Positions 44,682 through 53,347 of a stretch of DNA of 64,000 bases are shown piece by piece (the stretch's first letter is position 1; the number at the start of each line of letters is the position of its first letter). Position numbers and translations under genes: made by a program. The notes under the pieces are model-generated. The model saw only the letters and a list, made by a program, of their open reading frames with translations. It ran no database searches and was not told the origin of the DNA. Source of the DNA: Lachnospiraceae bacterium. Lineage in GTDB: Bacteria > Bacillota > Clostridia > Lachnospirales > Lachnospiraceae. The stretch spans positions 62,001 through 126,000 of the forward strand of contig WRLH01000002.1 of assembly GCA_009777715.1 (NCBI GenBank), given 5' to 3'.

Positions 44682-45519
44682 TGAAAAAAAAATCAATTTC
44701 AATAGCCAGTTTGATTTGATGGTTGGAAAAGGAGTGATAATTCCATTAAATGATGGGCGAATACTATATAATAGTAAATTTCATGATGTAATGGAACGCT
44801 TTGATCGGATAATAATTGGCTGGGCCGTTGAAGACGGTGCCTCATTAATGTTTTACCCAGATTATTTAAGCATTGATGATTTGAATAAATGTAATTATAT
44901 TCAACAATTTCATCATCAATGCTTTTTTGCAGCAACAAGCAAAACTGATGAATATAAAGAGGAATCATTATATGGATCTGGCTTTATAAATGCTCCAGCT
45001 GTATGTATGCACAGCTATATCCAACACCAAAACACTTATGTAGATGAGAAAAAGCCAATAGTCATTACTGCAAAAGGGAAATGCAAAAGAAATGAAACCG
45101 AAGGTTACAATACACTAGAACGATTACTCGACTTCACAATGCGTGAAATTATTTTTATTGGCAATGAAAAATATGTTCTTGCCAAAAGAAAAGAATATAT
45201 GGACAGAGCAAAGCTGTTAATGGATGAAATGCAGTTAGAAAGCAGTATTGATATTTCAAATGATCCTTTTTTTAAAAAAGAAGACGAGGAAAAGGCAGCA
45301 TTTCAAAGAAAATTCAAATTGAAATATGAATTAAATATAAAAAACTTGGACAATGGTGGAAAGATTGCAGTTGGTTCATTTAATTATCACGGCACTAACT
45401 TTTCAAAAGCATATAATATCAAACTTCAGGATAATAAATTAGCCCATACAGTATGTATTGCATTTGGCCTTGAAAGATTTGCATATGCGCATATAACCCA
45501 ATCTGGTCTTGAATCTTGA
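44665..45519 (+). CDS. Class II aaRS-like amino acid:[carrier protein] ligase
   Basis: 284 residues, far too short for a tRNA synthetase and lacking a tRNA-binding arm. Seen: AVCMHSYIQHQ near residue 112 with a cysteine, CKRNETEGYNTLERLLDFTMREIIFIG near 140-165 (motif 2 region with the FTMRE glutamate), and VCIAFGLERFAYAH near 267 (motif 3 with a cysteine). The Cys-Glu-Cys set is the zinc site that binds the amino group in SerRS-like carrier-protein ligases. These enzymes load glycine, alanine or similar small amino acids onto a carrier phosphopantetheine. The upstream ACP overlaps it. Start ATG 44665 has AAAGGAG at 44650-44656. Confidence 0.85.
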   Translation: MDSQNNEKKINFNSQFDLMVGKGVIIPLNDGRILYNSKFHDVMERFDRIIIGWAVEDGASLMFYPDYLSIDDLNKCNYIQQFHHQCFFAATSKTDEYKEESLYGSGFINAPAVCMHSYIQHQNTYVDEKKPIVITAKGKCKRNETEGYNTLERLLDFTMREIIFIGNEKYVLAKRKEYMDRAKLLMDEMQLESSIDISNDPFFKKEDEEKAAFQRKFKLKYELNIKNLDNGGKIAVGSFNYHGTNFSKAYNIKLQDNKLAHTVCIAFGLERFAYAHITQSGLES

Positions 45520-45554
45520 GACCTAATGCAAGGAACAGGGGTTAAGAAATAGAA

Positions 45555-46511
45555 ATGAGAGATATGAAAAAATTTATGCTATTGGATATAAAGTGCGATT
45601 GCTTTGATATGCTAATAGCTTCTTTTGCTGCTTGGCTTAAGAATGAATATAGATTTTTGTTTACGGAATGTATAGGATTTCATTTTAATATGGAAGGCCG
45701 TACATTAGGTGACAAAATAATGAAATCTAAAGGTGACATCGTTGATATTGCGATTCGTCATGGTATAGACATAAAAATATTGGATATTAATCAGTTGGGC
45801 AAGGAGAGATTTTTAGCGTATTTGAAAGTTTATAATCCTGTTATTCTTGAAGTTGATGGTTACGATTGCTACTGGAGGGATACTTTCCAAAAAATACATA
45901 GGTCGCATTACATTTTGCTTGTAAAATTCGATATTGAATCTGCTTCGCTTTCTTGCATTGATACCTTCCCAACAAAAGAAGGAGTAACGATAAAGCTGGA
46001 TTTTGCCATGCAAAGGGCAAAAAGATTTATTTATGTGTCGGCTGATGAAAATGAAATAGTTAAACTTGAAAGTAAAAATTATTTAGTGCCATCAACAGAA
46101 AGATATATGCAAAAAGATGGTATAGGCACATTTTTTGATCACATGGATTTATTTATCAACAGTATCGAATCTCAAATAGATTTAGAGAATGAGATAAAGG
46201 GAATTAGTGTTTCGGATATCATTTACGTACCGCTAATTTGGAACTTAAAAAATCAATCATGGTCATATGCTCAGTTTCAATATTTATTGGAGTATATTAA
46301 TGCTAAAGAGCTCGATAATATGGAAAGAGTAATTGAAGAAATCATTAAAAGTTGGGAAATCGTAATAGGAATTATTGCGATGAAGATAATCAGAAAAGAA
46401 AAAATTATGAATGCTGAAAAAATGAAAGGGTATTTGAGAAAGGCTGTTAATGACGAGAAACATTTTGCCGACTTATTATCGGCATATGTTAATAATGGGA
46501 TAATGCAATGA
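45555..46511 (+). CDS. BtrH-like (cysteine-peptidase fold) transferase, second copy
   Basis: 318 residues. The first part again looks like the BtrH N-terminal domain: IKCDCFDMLIASFAAWL near residue 13 with a candidate nucleophile cysteine, and IHRSHYILLVKFDIESASLSCIDTF near 117, giving the catalytic-type histidine and an aspartate. In butirosin assembly BtrH moves an aminoacyl chain from ACP to the antibiotic amine. Together with the ACP, ligase and decarboxylase around it, the same step is plausible here. It is more complete than the copy at 12898, which lacks the histidine. Start could also be the ATG at 45564. Confidence 0.62.
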   Translation: MRDMKKFMLLDIKCDCFDMLIASFAAWLKNEYRFLFTECIGFHFNMEGRTLGDKIMKSKGDIVDIAIRHGIDIKILDINQLGKERFLAYLKVYNPVILEVDGYDCYWRDTFQKIHRSHYILLVKFDIESASLSCIDTFPTKEGVTIKLDFAMQRAKRFIYVSADENEIVKLESKNYLVPSTERYMQKDGIGTFFDHMDLFINSIESQIDLENEIKGISVSDIIYVPLIWNLKNQSWSYAQFQYLLEYINAKELDNMERVIEEIIKSWEIVIGIIAMKIIRKEKIMNAEKMKGYLRKAVNDEKHFADLLSAYVNNGIMQ

Positions 46512-47227
46512 GGGTATTGGCAATAATACCAGCATTTAATGAAGAGGAAACTATTGCATCAGTAATAAAAGAATTAAATGAATATCGCTTTATTGATATT
46601 ATTGTCATTAATGATGGATCAGATGACAATACATACGCAATAACTCATTCATTGAATGTAAATTTTGTTGATTTTCCGTTAAACAAAGGGATAGGAACAG
46701 CAATGAAGGTTGGTTATCAATTTGCAAAGCATAATGGATACGACATAGCAGTGCAAATAGACGCTGATGGACAACACGACATTTCACGACTGAACGATCT
46801 AATTTTGCTGATTAAGGAAAATAATTATGATATGGTCATCGGTTCAAGATATGTTGTGAAAACTAATTATGTGTCTTCGTTTTTAAGATACTGGGGTTCA
46901 AAATATTTTACATTTCTCATTAATGTTTTAAGCCAAAAGATTATTAAGGATACGACTTCGGGGTTTAGAGCTGTAAATAAAACAATCATTAAAATTTTTG
47001 CTGATAACTACCCTAGCTATTATCCTGAAGTCCCAACATTGCTCGAATTGCTAATGGAAAATTACAAAATATGTGAAACATCTGTTGAAATGAAGAAAAG
47101 GCAAGGGGGAAAATCATCAATTAGTTTTGCTAAGTCAATAAAATATCTTTTCGAAATTAGTTTTATATGTGTAAAAAAATGGAGCTTAATAAAGAAGAGG
47201 ATAAAGGATGAACGAATCACAAATTAA
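46508..47227 (+). CDS. Family 2 glycosyltransferase, dolichol-phosphate-sugar synthase type
   Basis: 239 residues. Seen: ILAIIPAFNEE-type start, IIVINDGSDDNT near residue 38, NKGIGTAMKVGYQFA near 62 and the metal-binding QIDADGQHD near 88, all typical of DPM1/polyprenyl-phosphate mannose or glucose synthases. No C-terminal membrane spans are seen, so it would act as a soluble or peripheral form. It would make the polyprenyl-phosphate sugar that GtrA flips and the PMT-like enzymes use. Start overlaps the preceding stop (ATGA). Confidence 0.85.
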   Translation: MRVLAIIPAFNEEETIASVIKELNEYRFIDIIVINDGSDDNTYAITHSLNVNFVDFPLNKGIGTAMKVGYQFAKHNGYDIAVQIDADGQHDISRLNDLILLIKENNYDMVIGSRYVVKTNYVSSFLRYWGSKYFTFLINVLSQKIIKDTTSGFRAVNKTIIKIFADNYPSYYPEVPTLLELLMENYKICETSVEMKKRQGGKSSISFAKSIKYLFEISFICVKKWSLIKKRIKDERITN

Positions 47228-48476
47228 AGATATTGTCAATAGAGTAGGAACACCGGCCTTTATATATGATTCGGAAGTTATTTCGGGAAAATTTGAACAG
47301 ATGTATGATTTTTTGCCCCCAGTGGTAAATATATACTATTCAATGAAGGCAAATCCATCATTAGGAATATGTCAATACATTAAGCAGTTAACTAAGTGCA
47401 TTGAAGTATCTTCTTTGGGTGAAATAGAATGCGCGCTTAAAGCAGGATTTTTGGCAGAAAATATTTTGTTTTCTGGGCCCGGAAAAACTCACGAAGAGTT
47501 GCTTTTTGCAATTGGTAAAAAAATAAAGATAAATGTAGAATCAATTCAAGAAATTAAAGATATTCAGCAAATATGTGAAGCGTTTACTTATTCAGCATCC
47601 ATTATGATTAGGCTCAATCCTAATTTTCAATCGTCATCTGGAATAAAAATGTCCGGTGTTGTTTCACAATTCGGAATTGATATGCTGGATTTGCCGGATA
47701 TAGTTAATCTAACAATCAAGAATGCGTATATAGATTTAATTGGAATGTCAATATATATGGGCTCGCAAATTCTGGACGCGGAGATTATTATTTCAAATAC
47801 AGAAAGAATAATTAAAATGTTTATTGACATTCAAGAAGAATATGGAATTAAACTGAAAAAAGTAAACGTAGGCGGCGGTTTCGGGATATCATATTTTGAT
47901 GGCAAGTGTCTCGATATTAAGGTTTTGAAGCAGGGATTTAAAGTTATTTTTGGTAAATTCAAAGATAAGCTCGAAAAAACGGAAATTTTCTTTGAAAGTG
48001 GGCGTTATCTTATTGCTGATAGCGGAGTTTTCGTTACGAAGGTATTATATACAAAAACTATTAAAGATAAAAATTATTTAATATGCGACGGTGGATTTAA
48101 TAATATTATAGTTTCATCATTTTTTACTAGGGAAATAAGGGGAAATTTTCCGATTGAACTAATTAAGCAAAATGAAAGGATAGATAATGACAAAACAATG
48201 GAATATAATATCGCAGGTCCGCTTTGTAGCCCAAGTGATGTAATTGGAAGCAAAATAAATATGCCATATGTACATAAAGATGATTATTTAATAATAAGAC
48301 GAGTTGGTGCTTACGGTTTGACATTCAGTCCGGCTTTATTTATCAGCCATAGTATTCCGGCGGAGGTTTTTATCGATGGTGAAGATTATTACATAATAAG
48401 GAAGAAGAGCAGCAGCAAAGATTTATTTAAAAATCAATGTCCGCTACCTAATAAGTTTTTCGAAAGGAAAGAATAA
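47208..48476 (+). CDS. PLP-dependent decarboxylase, BtrK/diaminopimelate-decarboxylase family
   Basis: 422 residues, alanine-racemase fold. Seen: VNIYYSMKANPSLG near residue 45 (PLP lysine), VNVGGGFGISYF near 220, FESGRYLIADSGVFV near 263, GPLCSPSDVI near 333 (the C-x-S-x-D of the second subunit's active site), and RVGAYGLTFSPALF near 362. Members decarboxylate diaminopimelate, ornithine or, as with BtrK, carrier-protein-bound glutamate. The neighbouring ACP, aaRS-like ligase and BtrH-like genes favour an aminoacyl-ACP as substrate; a free amino acid is possible. AAAGGATG overlap with the GT2 gene is 20 bases. Confidence 0.85.
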   Translation: MNESQIKDIVNRVGTPAFIYDSEVISGKFEQMYDFLPPVVNIYYSMKANPSLGICQYIKQLTKCIEVSSLGEIECALKAGFLAENILFSGPGKTHEELLFAIGKKIKINVESIQEIKDIQQICEAFTYSASIMIRLNPNFQSSSGIKMSGVVSQFGIDMLDLPDIVNLTIKNAYIDLIGMSIYMGSQILDAEIIISNTERIIKMFIDIQEEYGIKLKKVNVGGGFGISYFDGKCLDIKVLKQGFKVIFGKFKDKLEKTEIFFESGRYLIADSGVFVTKVLYTKTIKDKNYLICDGGFNNIIVSSFFTREIRGNFPIELIKQNERIDNDKTMEYNIAGPLCSPSDVIGSKINMPYVHKDDYLIIRRVGAYGLTFSPALFISHSIPAEVFIDGEDYYIIRKKSSSKDLFKNQCPLPNKFFERKE

Positions 48477-49781
48477 ATGATAATTAATGAGATGATGAAA
48501 ATTATATGGGCAGAAACAAGAAGCACTTACTTAGATTTGCTTGAATATGCTAGTTCATTGTCGGCAGAGGAATTATTTGAGAACGTCAAGAATAAAAAAA
48601 TGACTTTTTACTCATACCCAGGGACAAATATGAATTTATTGTCATGTTCAGTATGCACGTACAGGATAGAAAAGGATTTTGGCGGTTGCAGTATGTGCGA
48701 CTATGAAAATAACGATTTAATGCATCAAGCATATATGACAGCACTTCGAGAAAAAAACGTATCCTTGTATTCAAAGGCAATCTTAAACAGTTTTGCTAAT
48801 GTACGAGGGAAACATACTTTGCCTAACGTTTTTGAGCTTATTTCTAGTTATGATGTTTTCACTGATAAAGAGTTTCCGGAAGAGGTTTTTTATGAGTTTT
48901 TTAAGGCCAACGCGCTATTTTCCAGAAAACCTTTTGGCTACATATTTGAAGCTCGTGCATCAAGCATTACAAAAGAAAAGCTGGATTTGGTGAAGAAATA
49001 TATTTCGCCAAAAAACAGGGTAATCATTGAATTCGGAGTAGAAACCGGAAATGAATGGTTAAGGAATCACTGGCTAAATAAAGATGTAACTAATGCTCAG
49101 ATAATAAATGCAATTTCACTTATACATGAAGCAGGATTTAAAGCGGCCGCAGATATCCTAATTGGAATACCGGGCTTGACAGAAGTGCAATCGCAAAATG
49201 TTTTTAATGATACAATTTTTTGGCTTGAAAAAGCAGGAATAGACCAGTTTGTCGCATTGCCGCTTAATAGAAAAACTCTTACATTACAGGGTATTATTTA
49301 TCAGCACTTAAAAAATGATCATCTGCTTTTGGAAATGGGGATAGCACAGCAAGAGCATACAGGAATACCGTGGTTAACAACAATAATTTGTTCGCTTAAT
49401 GAAGTATTTACGAAAAAACCAGAGTTAATTAATAAAATTAATCTCGCCCAAGTATATCCATATCAGAATTCTGTCAGTAATATTACTGCTTATAATAAGG
49501 CGGGTTGTGTATGTAATAAAATCTTGACAGATGTCTTAGGCAAATATCAAATAAAAAGGGACATTGGCGCAATAAAAAAGGCAGCAGAATATACGCTGTC
49601 TGATGGGCATGGTTGTGATATTGACTACAAAGATTTATTAAGATCTCAAGCGAATCAAGATATTCCCTTAACAGTAAAATCAATTATTAATCAATTAGCT
49701 CCATTTATATGGCCTGATTCATATGCGGATATTATTCTTGATTTTCAAGATGAAGTGAACCAGTATGAGGATATAATATAA
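48477..49781 (+). CDS. RaSEA/TIGR01210-like radical SAM enzyme
   Basis: 434 residues. The cluster motif is unusual: LLSCSVCTYRIEKDFGGCSMCDYEN near residue 58, the pattern C-x(n)-GGC-x2-C of archaeosine-synthase-like radical SAM proteins rather than CxxxCxxC. Further on are EARASSITKEKLDLV, IIEFGVETGNEWL and ADILIGIPGLTE, the barrel strands. The C-terminal half has more cysteines (AGCVCNK near 342 and GHGCDID near 378) that might form another site. Relatives act on queuosine-type bases with an amino acid; here an aminoacyl or decarboxylated aminoacyl group could be the partner, as the decarboxylase gene ends directly before it. Confidence 0.75.
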   Translation: MIINEMMKIIWAETRSTYLDLLEYASSLSAEELFENVKNKKMTFYSYPGTNMNLLSCSVCTYRIEKDFGGCSMCDYENNDLMHQAYMTALREKNVSLYSKAILNSFANVRGKHTLPNVFELISSYDVFTDKEFPEEVFYEFFKANALFSRKPFGYIFEARASSITKEKLDLVKKYISPKNRVIIEFGVETGNEWLRNHWLNKDVTNAQIINAISLIHEAGFKAAADILIGIPGLTEVQSQNVFNDTIFWLEKAGIDQFVALPLNRKTLTLQGIIYQHLKNDHLLLEMGIAQQEHTGIPWLTTIICSLNEVFTKKPELINKINLAQVYPYQNSVSNITAYNKAGCVCNKILTDVLGKYQIKRDIGAIKKAAEYTLSDGHGCDIDYKDLLRSQANQDIPLTVKSIINQLAPFIWPDSYADIILDFQDEVNQYEDII

Positions 49782-51238
49782 TGATCAAAAAATGGTTATT
49801 ATTAAATCCGCCAACCGGAAAATATATCCGTGATACACGTTGCCAAGCATCTGTAGATGAAATTTTTGCAGTATCAGAACGTGCGCCGGTTGATTTGGCA
49901 TATATAGCCGGGGCAATAGCAAATAATGGTAATGAGTGCATAATAATTGATTATTCTGCTGAAAAATTAAGCTGGCTTGATATGCTTAATGATTTAAAAA
50001 TCTTACATCCAGATTATGTTGTCATTAATACGACTATGTTTTCATATGCAGATGATCTGGCAGTTTGTTCTGCTTGTAAGGATATAAACAATAATATTAT
50101 TACTATAGCAAAAGGTGCAATATTCTTTTATGAACCGCTTATGATAATGAGAAATTATGTGGCTCTTGATATAGCTGTGGCTCATGAAGAAGAAAATGCG
50201 TTCAATGAAATATCGTTGAACACAAAAACCCTTAGTGAAATAAGAAATATTATTTATCGCGAAAAGGGTAATATTATTAAGAACCCTAGTCATATAAATG
50301 CAGAGTTAATTTTGCCAACCCCGCTAATACAGCAGATTAAGCATGAATTGTATAAAAGGCCGGATACTGATGAAATGCAGGCAAGCATTACTATAGGAAG
50401 AGGCTGTTCTGGAAAGTGTATTTATTGCATTGCGCCTTTGGTTGGCGGTGCTAAGGTTCGTTACCGTGCTATTCATGAAGTGATTGAGGAAATTAAATTA
50501 TATTACTATAATTACGGGATAAATAATTTTTATTTTTCTGCGGATACATTCATTTGGAATCATGATTGGGTTAAAAGGTTTTGTGAGGAAATTTGTAAGT
50601 TGGATTTTAAAATATCATGGTTATGCACGGCGCGAGCGGATCTCATATCATCAGATATCCTTTCCATAATTAAAGATGCTGGTTGCTGGGGACTTTCAAT
50701 AGGAATTGAAAGCGGCAGTGAAACCATCCAAAAATTGATTAAGAAAAATTTGTCAAAAAGCACAGTTGAAAATGCTATAAAATTATGCCGAAATCATAAA
50801 ATAGTGACATTGCTACATTTTATGATTGGTTTTCCATGGGATAATGAAAATACAATTAAAGATACAATTAGATTTGCAAATAAATTAAAAGGGAATATTG
50901 TGGAGTTTTATATGACAACACCTATGCCAGGTACAGAGTTATATGAAATATTTAAAAATGATGATAGATTGAAGCTATCTTTAGATGACAAAGTAATGAA
51001 TCAAAATAAAACTGAAAGTGGAACCTTATATTTAACGGCTAATCAATTAACAAAACTACGGAAAAAAGCATTGCGCTCAGTTTATCTTAATCCATTTTTT
51101 TATGCAAATTCATTGAAATACATCACTTCATTTTCTCAGTTAATAAACTGTGCAAGATTCATTTGCAAAAAACTATATAATATAGTGATAAAAAAACAAA
51201 TTACAGAAAGTAAAGTATTATGCAAAAAAAAATTCTGA
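49781..51238 (+). CDS. B12-binding-type radical SAM enzyme
   Basis: 485 residues, overlapping the previous stop by one base. N-terminus KKWLLLNPPTGKYIRDTRCQASV, then APVDLAYIAGAIANNGNE. Radical SAM motif IGRGCSGKCIYCIAP near residue 205, followed by LSIGIESGSETIQKLIKK. The C-terminal tail is basic. The 'LNPP...RCQ' start makes it a sister of the enzyme at 37844. In place of the usual 'GG-H' loop it reads AKGAIFFYEP, so cobalamin binding may be altered or absent. Substrate unknown. Confidence 0.85.
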   Translation: MIKKWLLLNPPTGKYIRDTRCQASVDEIFAVSERAPVDLAYIAGAIANNGNECIIIDYSAEKLSWLDMLNDLKILHPDYVVINTTMFSYADDLAVCSACKDINNNIITIAKGAIFFYEPLMIMRNYVALDIAVAHEEENAFNEISLNTKTLSEIRNIIYREKGNIIKNPSHINAELILPTPLIQQIKHELYKRPDTDEMQASITIGRGCSGKCIYCIAPLVGGAKVRYRAIHEVIEEIKLYYYNYGINNFYFSADTFIWNHDWVKRFCEEICKLDFKISWLCTARADLISSDILSIIKDAGCWGLSIGIESGSETIQKLIKKNLSKSTVENAIKLCRNHKIVTLLHFMIGFPWDNENTIKDTIRFANKLKGNIVEFYMTTPMPGTELYEIFKNDDRLKLSLDDKVMNQNKTESGTLYLTANQLTKLRKKALRSVYLNPFFYANSLKYITSFSQLINCARFICKKLYNIVIKKQITESKVLCKKKF

Positions 51239-51468
51239 GTGAAGTCATAGAAATACTAGTAAGCAAATTAAAAAACGTTTCCTCTGCTATTATTAATGGC
51301 GAAACTAAATTAGTAGAATTAGAAATTAACTCATTTGAATTTATTGAAATAATTGTTGCATATGAAACGGCCTTTGATTTTGAGTTTGATGATGATAAAA
51401 TAATTTTTGATGCTTTCCCAACTGTTTTATCAATTGCTGAATATATTGAGTCTAAATATAAGGGTTAG
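51220..51468 (+). CDS. Acyl/aminoacyl carrier protein 2
   Basis: 82 residues. The phosphopantetheine serine is in LEINSFEFIEIIVAYETAFDFEF, with asparagine in place of the usual aspartate, as in the ACP fused at 10729 (LNSIGM). The remaining fold is a normal carrier (FPTVLSIAEYIES as last helix). The gene starts 19 bases before the stop of the radical SAM gene. Which ligase loads it is unknown; with three carriers in the cluster, aryl and aminoacyl groups may use separate ones. Confidence 0.82.
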   Translation: MQKKILSEVIEILVSKLKNVSSAIINGETKLVELEINSFEFIEIIVAYETAFDFEFDDDKIIFDAFPTVLSIAEYIESKYKG

Positions 51469-51524
51469 TAATTATGATTTTCTTGATTCCGAAGCAAAAA
51501 AGAGAAAAGTGAGGCAATATATTA

Positions 51525-52508
51525 ATGAAACCAATGCTACATAAAAAATACAAAGGATACTTTGACGTAGGCGCAGCCCTTGAAGCAAAAAATCTAGGAA
51601 AGTATGAAGAAATTTTAAAACAGCATTTTAATAGCATTACTCCGGAGAATGAATTAAAATTTCTAATAGTTCACCCCCAGATTGCGGAATACAATTTTAC
51701 GGATTGCGACAAGCTGGTTGAGTTTGCCTATGAAAATAATCAACATATCAGGGGCCACACATTAATCTGGCATAATCAGGTGCCAGATTGGCTATTCGAA
51801 AGTACTGGAGCATTATCTTTGTCGCGGAATGAGATGTTAAGAAGGATGGAAAATCATATTCAAACAATTGTTGACCGATATAAAGATAGCATTTATTGCT
51901 GGGATGTTGTTAATGAGGCAATTGATGATGGCAATGATTTTTTGAGAAATAATAAATGGAAAGAAATTATTGGCGATGATTATATAGAAAAAGCTTTTTA
52001 TTATGCTTATGAAGCTAATCCAAAAGCTTTATTTTTTTTGAATGAATATAATTGTGAATCGGGAGCAAAAGGTGATAAAACTTATGATTTGATTAAACAA
52101 ATGAGGATAAAAGGTGTTCCGATTGATGGAATAGGGATACAGGGCCATTACCAAGTTGATTATCCGTCTGCTGACTCATTTAGGGTAATGCTGGAAAAAT
52201 ACTCACGCTTAGGGCTCAAAATACATATTACGGAGCTGGATGTTTCAATGTTTAGCTATCAGGATAGAAGAGTTGATTTGCCAGAGCCATCTAAAGAAAT
52301 GATTGAAAAGCAAATTGAGAAATATAGCAGTCTTTTTAAAGTGTTCAGAGAATACAAAGACTCTATTGATAGCGTTACTTTATGGGGAGTTGCTGATGAT
52401 TGTACGTGGCTTGATAGTTCTCCGGTAAAGGAAAGAAAGGATTGGCCGCTACTTTTTGACCAAGACTTAAATCCTAAGGAAGTTCTTTATTCAATAATAA
52501 ATTGGTAG
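51525..52508 (+). CDS. GH10-family glycoside hydrolase without signal peptide
   Basis: 327 residues, the catalytic barrel only. Seen: RGHTLIWHNQVPDWL near residue 79, WDVVNEAIDDG near 126 (acid/base glutamate), GIGIQGHYQVDYPS near 205, and HITELDVS near 233 (nucleophile glutamate); WGVADDCTWL near 290 closes the site. GH10 enzymes are mostly secreted xylanases, yet no signal peptide or carbohydrate-binding module is present, so it would act in the cytoplasm. Within this pathway it may hydrolyse or transglycosylate a beta-linked sugar intermediate. Both catalytic glutamates are intact. Confidence 0.88.
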   Translation: MKPMLHKKYKGYFDVGAALEAKNLGKYEEILKQHFNSITPENELKFLIVHPQIAEYNFTDCDKLVEFAYENNQHIRGHTLIWHNQVPDWLFESTGALSLSRNEMLRRMENHIQTIVDRYKDSIYCWDVVNEAIDDGNDFLRNNKWKEIIGDDYIEKAFYYAYEANPKALFFLNEYNCESGAKGDKTYDLIKQMRIKGVPIDGIGIQGHYQVDYPSADSFRVMLEKYSRLGLKIHITELDVSMFSYQDRRVDLPEPSKEMIEKQIEKYSSLFKVFREYKDSIDSVTLWGVADDCTWLDSSPVKERKDWPLLFDQDLNPKEVLYSIINW

Positions 52509-52519
52509 AAAGAGGCATT

Positions 52520-53347
52520 ATGCTAAACACGGCAATAATAACATACGCAGACAATAATTGCGAAGAAAACCTTGAGAAAGATTTTCTATATTCATTGCGT
52601 AATAAAGCCAATTATTGCGGAAAAATCATAATCTTAGATTATGGAATCAGCCTAAAGGCCATTAAAAAAATCAAAGAATTATACAATGTAAAAGTCGTGC
52701 AATGCAAAAAGGATATGCCGGTATTTACCCAAAGATATCGTGACCTTCCTATTGCCATTGAAGCGCTAGATGAAGCAATAACCCATATATTGCTGATTGA
52801 TGGCGGGGATATATGGTTTCAAGGCAGTATTGATGGTTTATTTCGCGATACAATAGATAAGATTGGTTGCGTGGAAGAAGAAAGCATTTTTGATAAAGAT
52901 GCCTGGACGGCGAAAAGCTTGTCATATCTAAGTAAAAAAGAACAGTCAAAGATTTACAGGCTTACAAAAGATGAGCATGTCAAAAATTCTGGCATGGTTT
53001 GTGGCCCAAGAGAATATGTTAGCCAGTTAATTAAAAGGATCTACGCAGGAATATTAATATCGGGCATAAATTATTTTGGGATTGACCAATTATTTTTCAA
53101 TTATGAGTTTATGAAAATAAAGAAAGAAAAGCGCATCATCTTAGATAATGACTATAATTTTGTCATTGTAACGAATCAAAATGATTATTATATTGAAAAT
53201 AGCATTATTTATCGCAAAAATGATAACAAAAGAATTACCGTTGTCCACAATGCCGGAGGAGCATGGCGCGTCCTTGAGAGGCCTTTTGCTAACCGGAATA
53301 TAGATAAAGATCAATATATAATCGAGAATGTGAAAATAATAAGATGA
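52520..53347 (+). CDS. Putative GT-A-like glycosyltransferase
   Basis: 275 residues from ATG 52520, after AAAGAGG at 52509-52515. Not confidently assigned. The N-terminal NTAIITYADNNCEENLEKDF and the central HILLIDGGDIWFQGSIDGL look like the nucleotide-binding half and DxD-like metal site of GT-A enzymes; SGMVCGPREYVSQL and GIDQLFFNY match the acceptor-side segments of GT8-like or DUF-type transferases. No membrane segment. It would glycosylate the product inside the cell. The gene ends inside the start of the next (ATGA). Confidence 0.6.
   Translation: MLNTAIITYADNNCEENLEKDFLYSLRNKANYCGKIIILDYGISLKAIKKIKELYNVKVVQCKKDMPVFTQRYRDLPIAIEALDEAITHILLIDGGDIWFQGSIDGLFRDTIDKIGCVEEESIFDKDAWTAKSLSYLSKKEQSKIYRLTKDEHVKNSGMVCGPREYVSQLIKRIYAGILISGINYFGIDQLFFNYEFMKIKKEKRIILDNDYNFVIVTNQNDYYIENSIIYRKNDNKRITVVHNAGGAWRVLERPFANRNIDKDQYIIENVKIIR

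Noticed and set aside
51525..52508. Xylan-degradation locus
   Set aside because: Only one GH10 without secretion signal; no transporter, xylosidase or other hydrolases accompany it.
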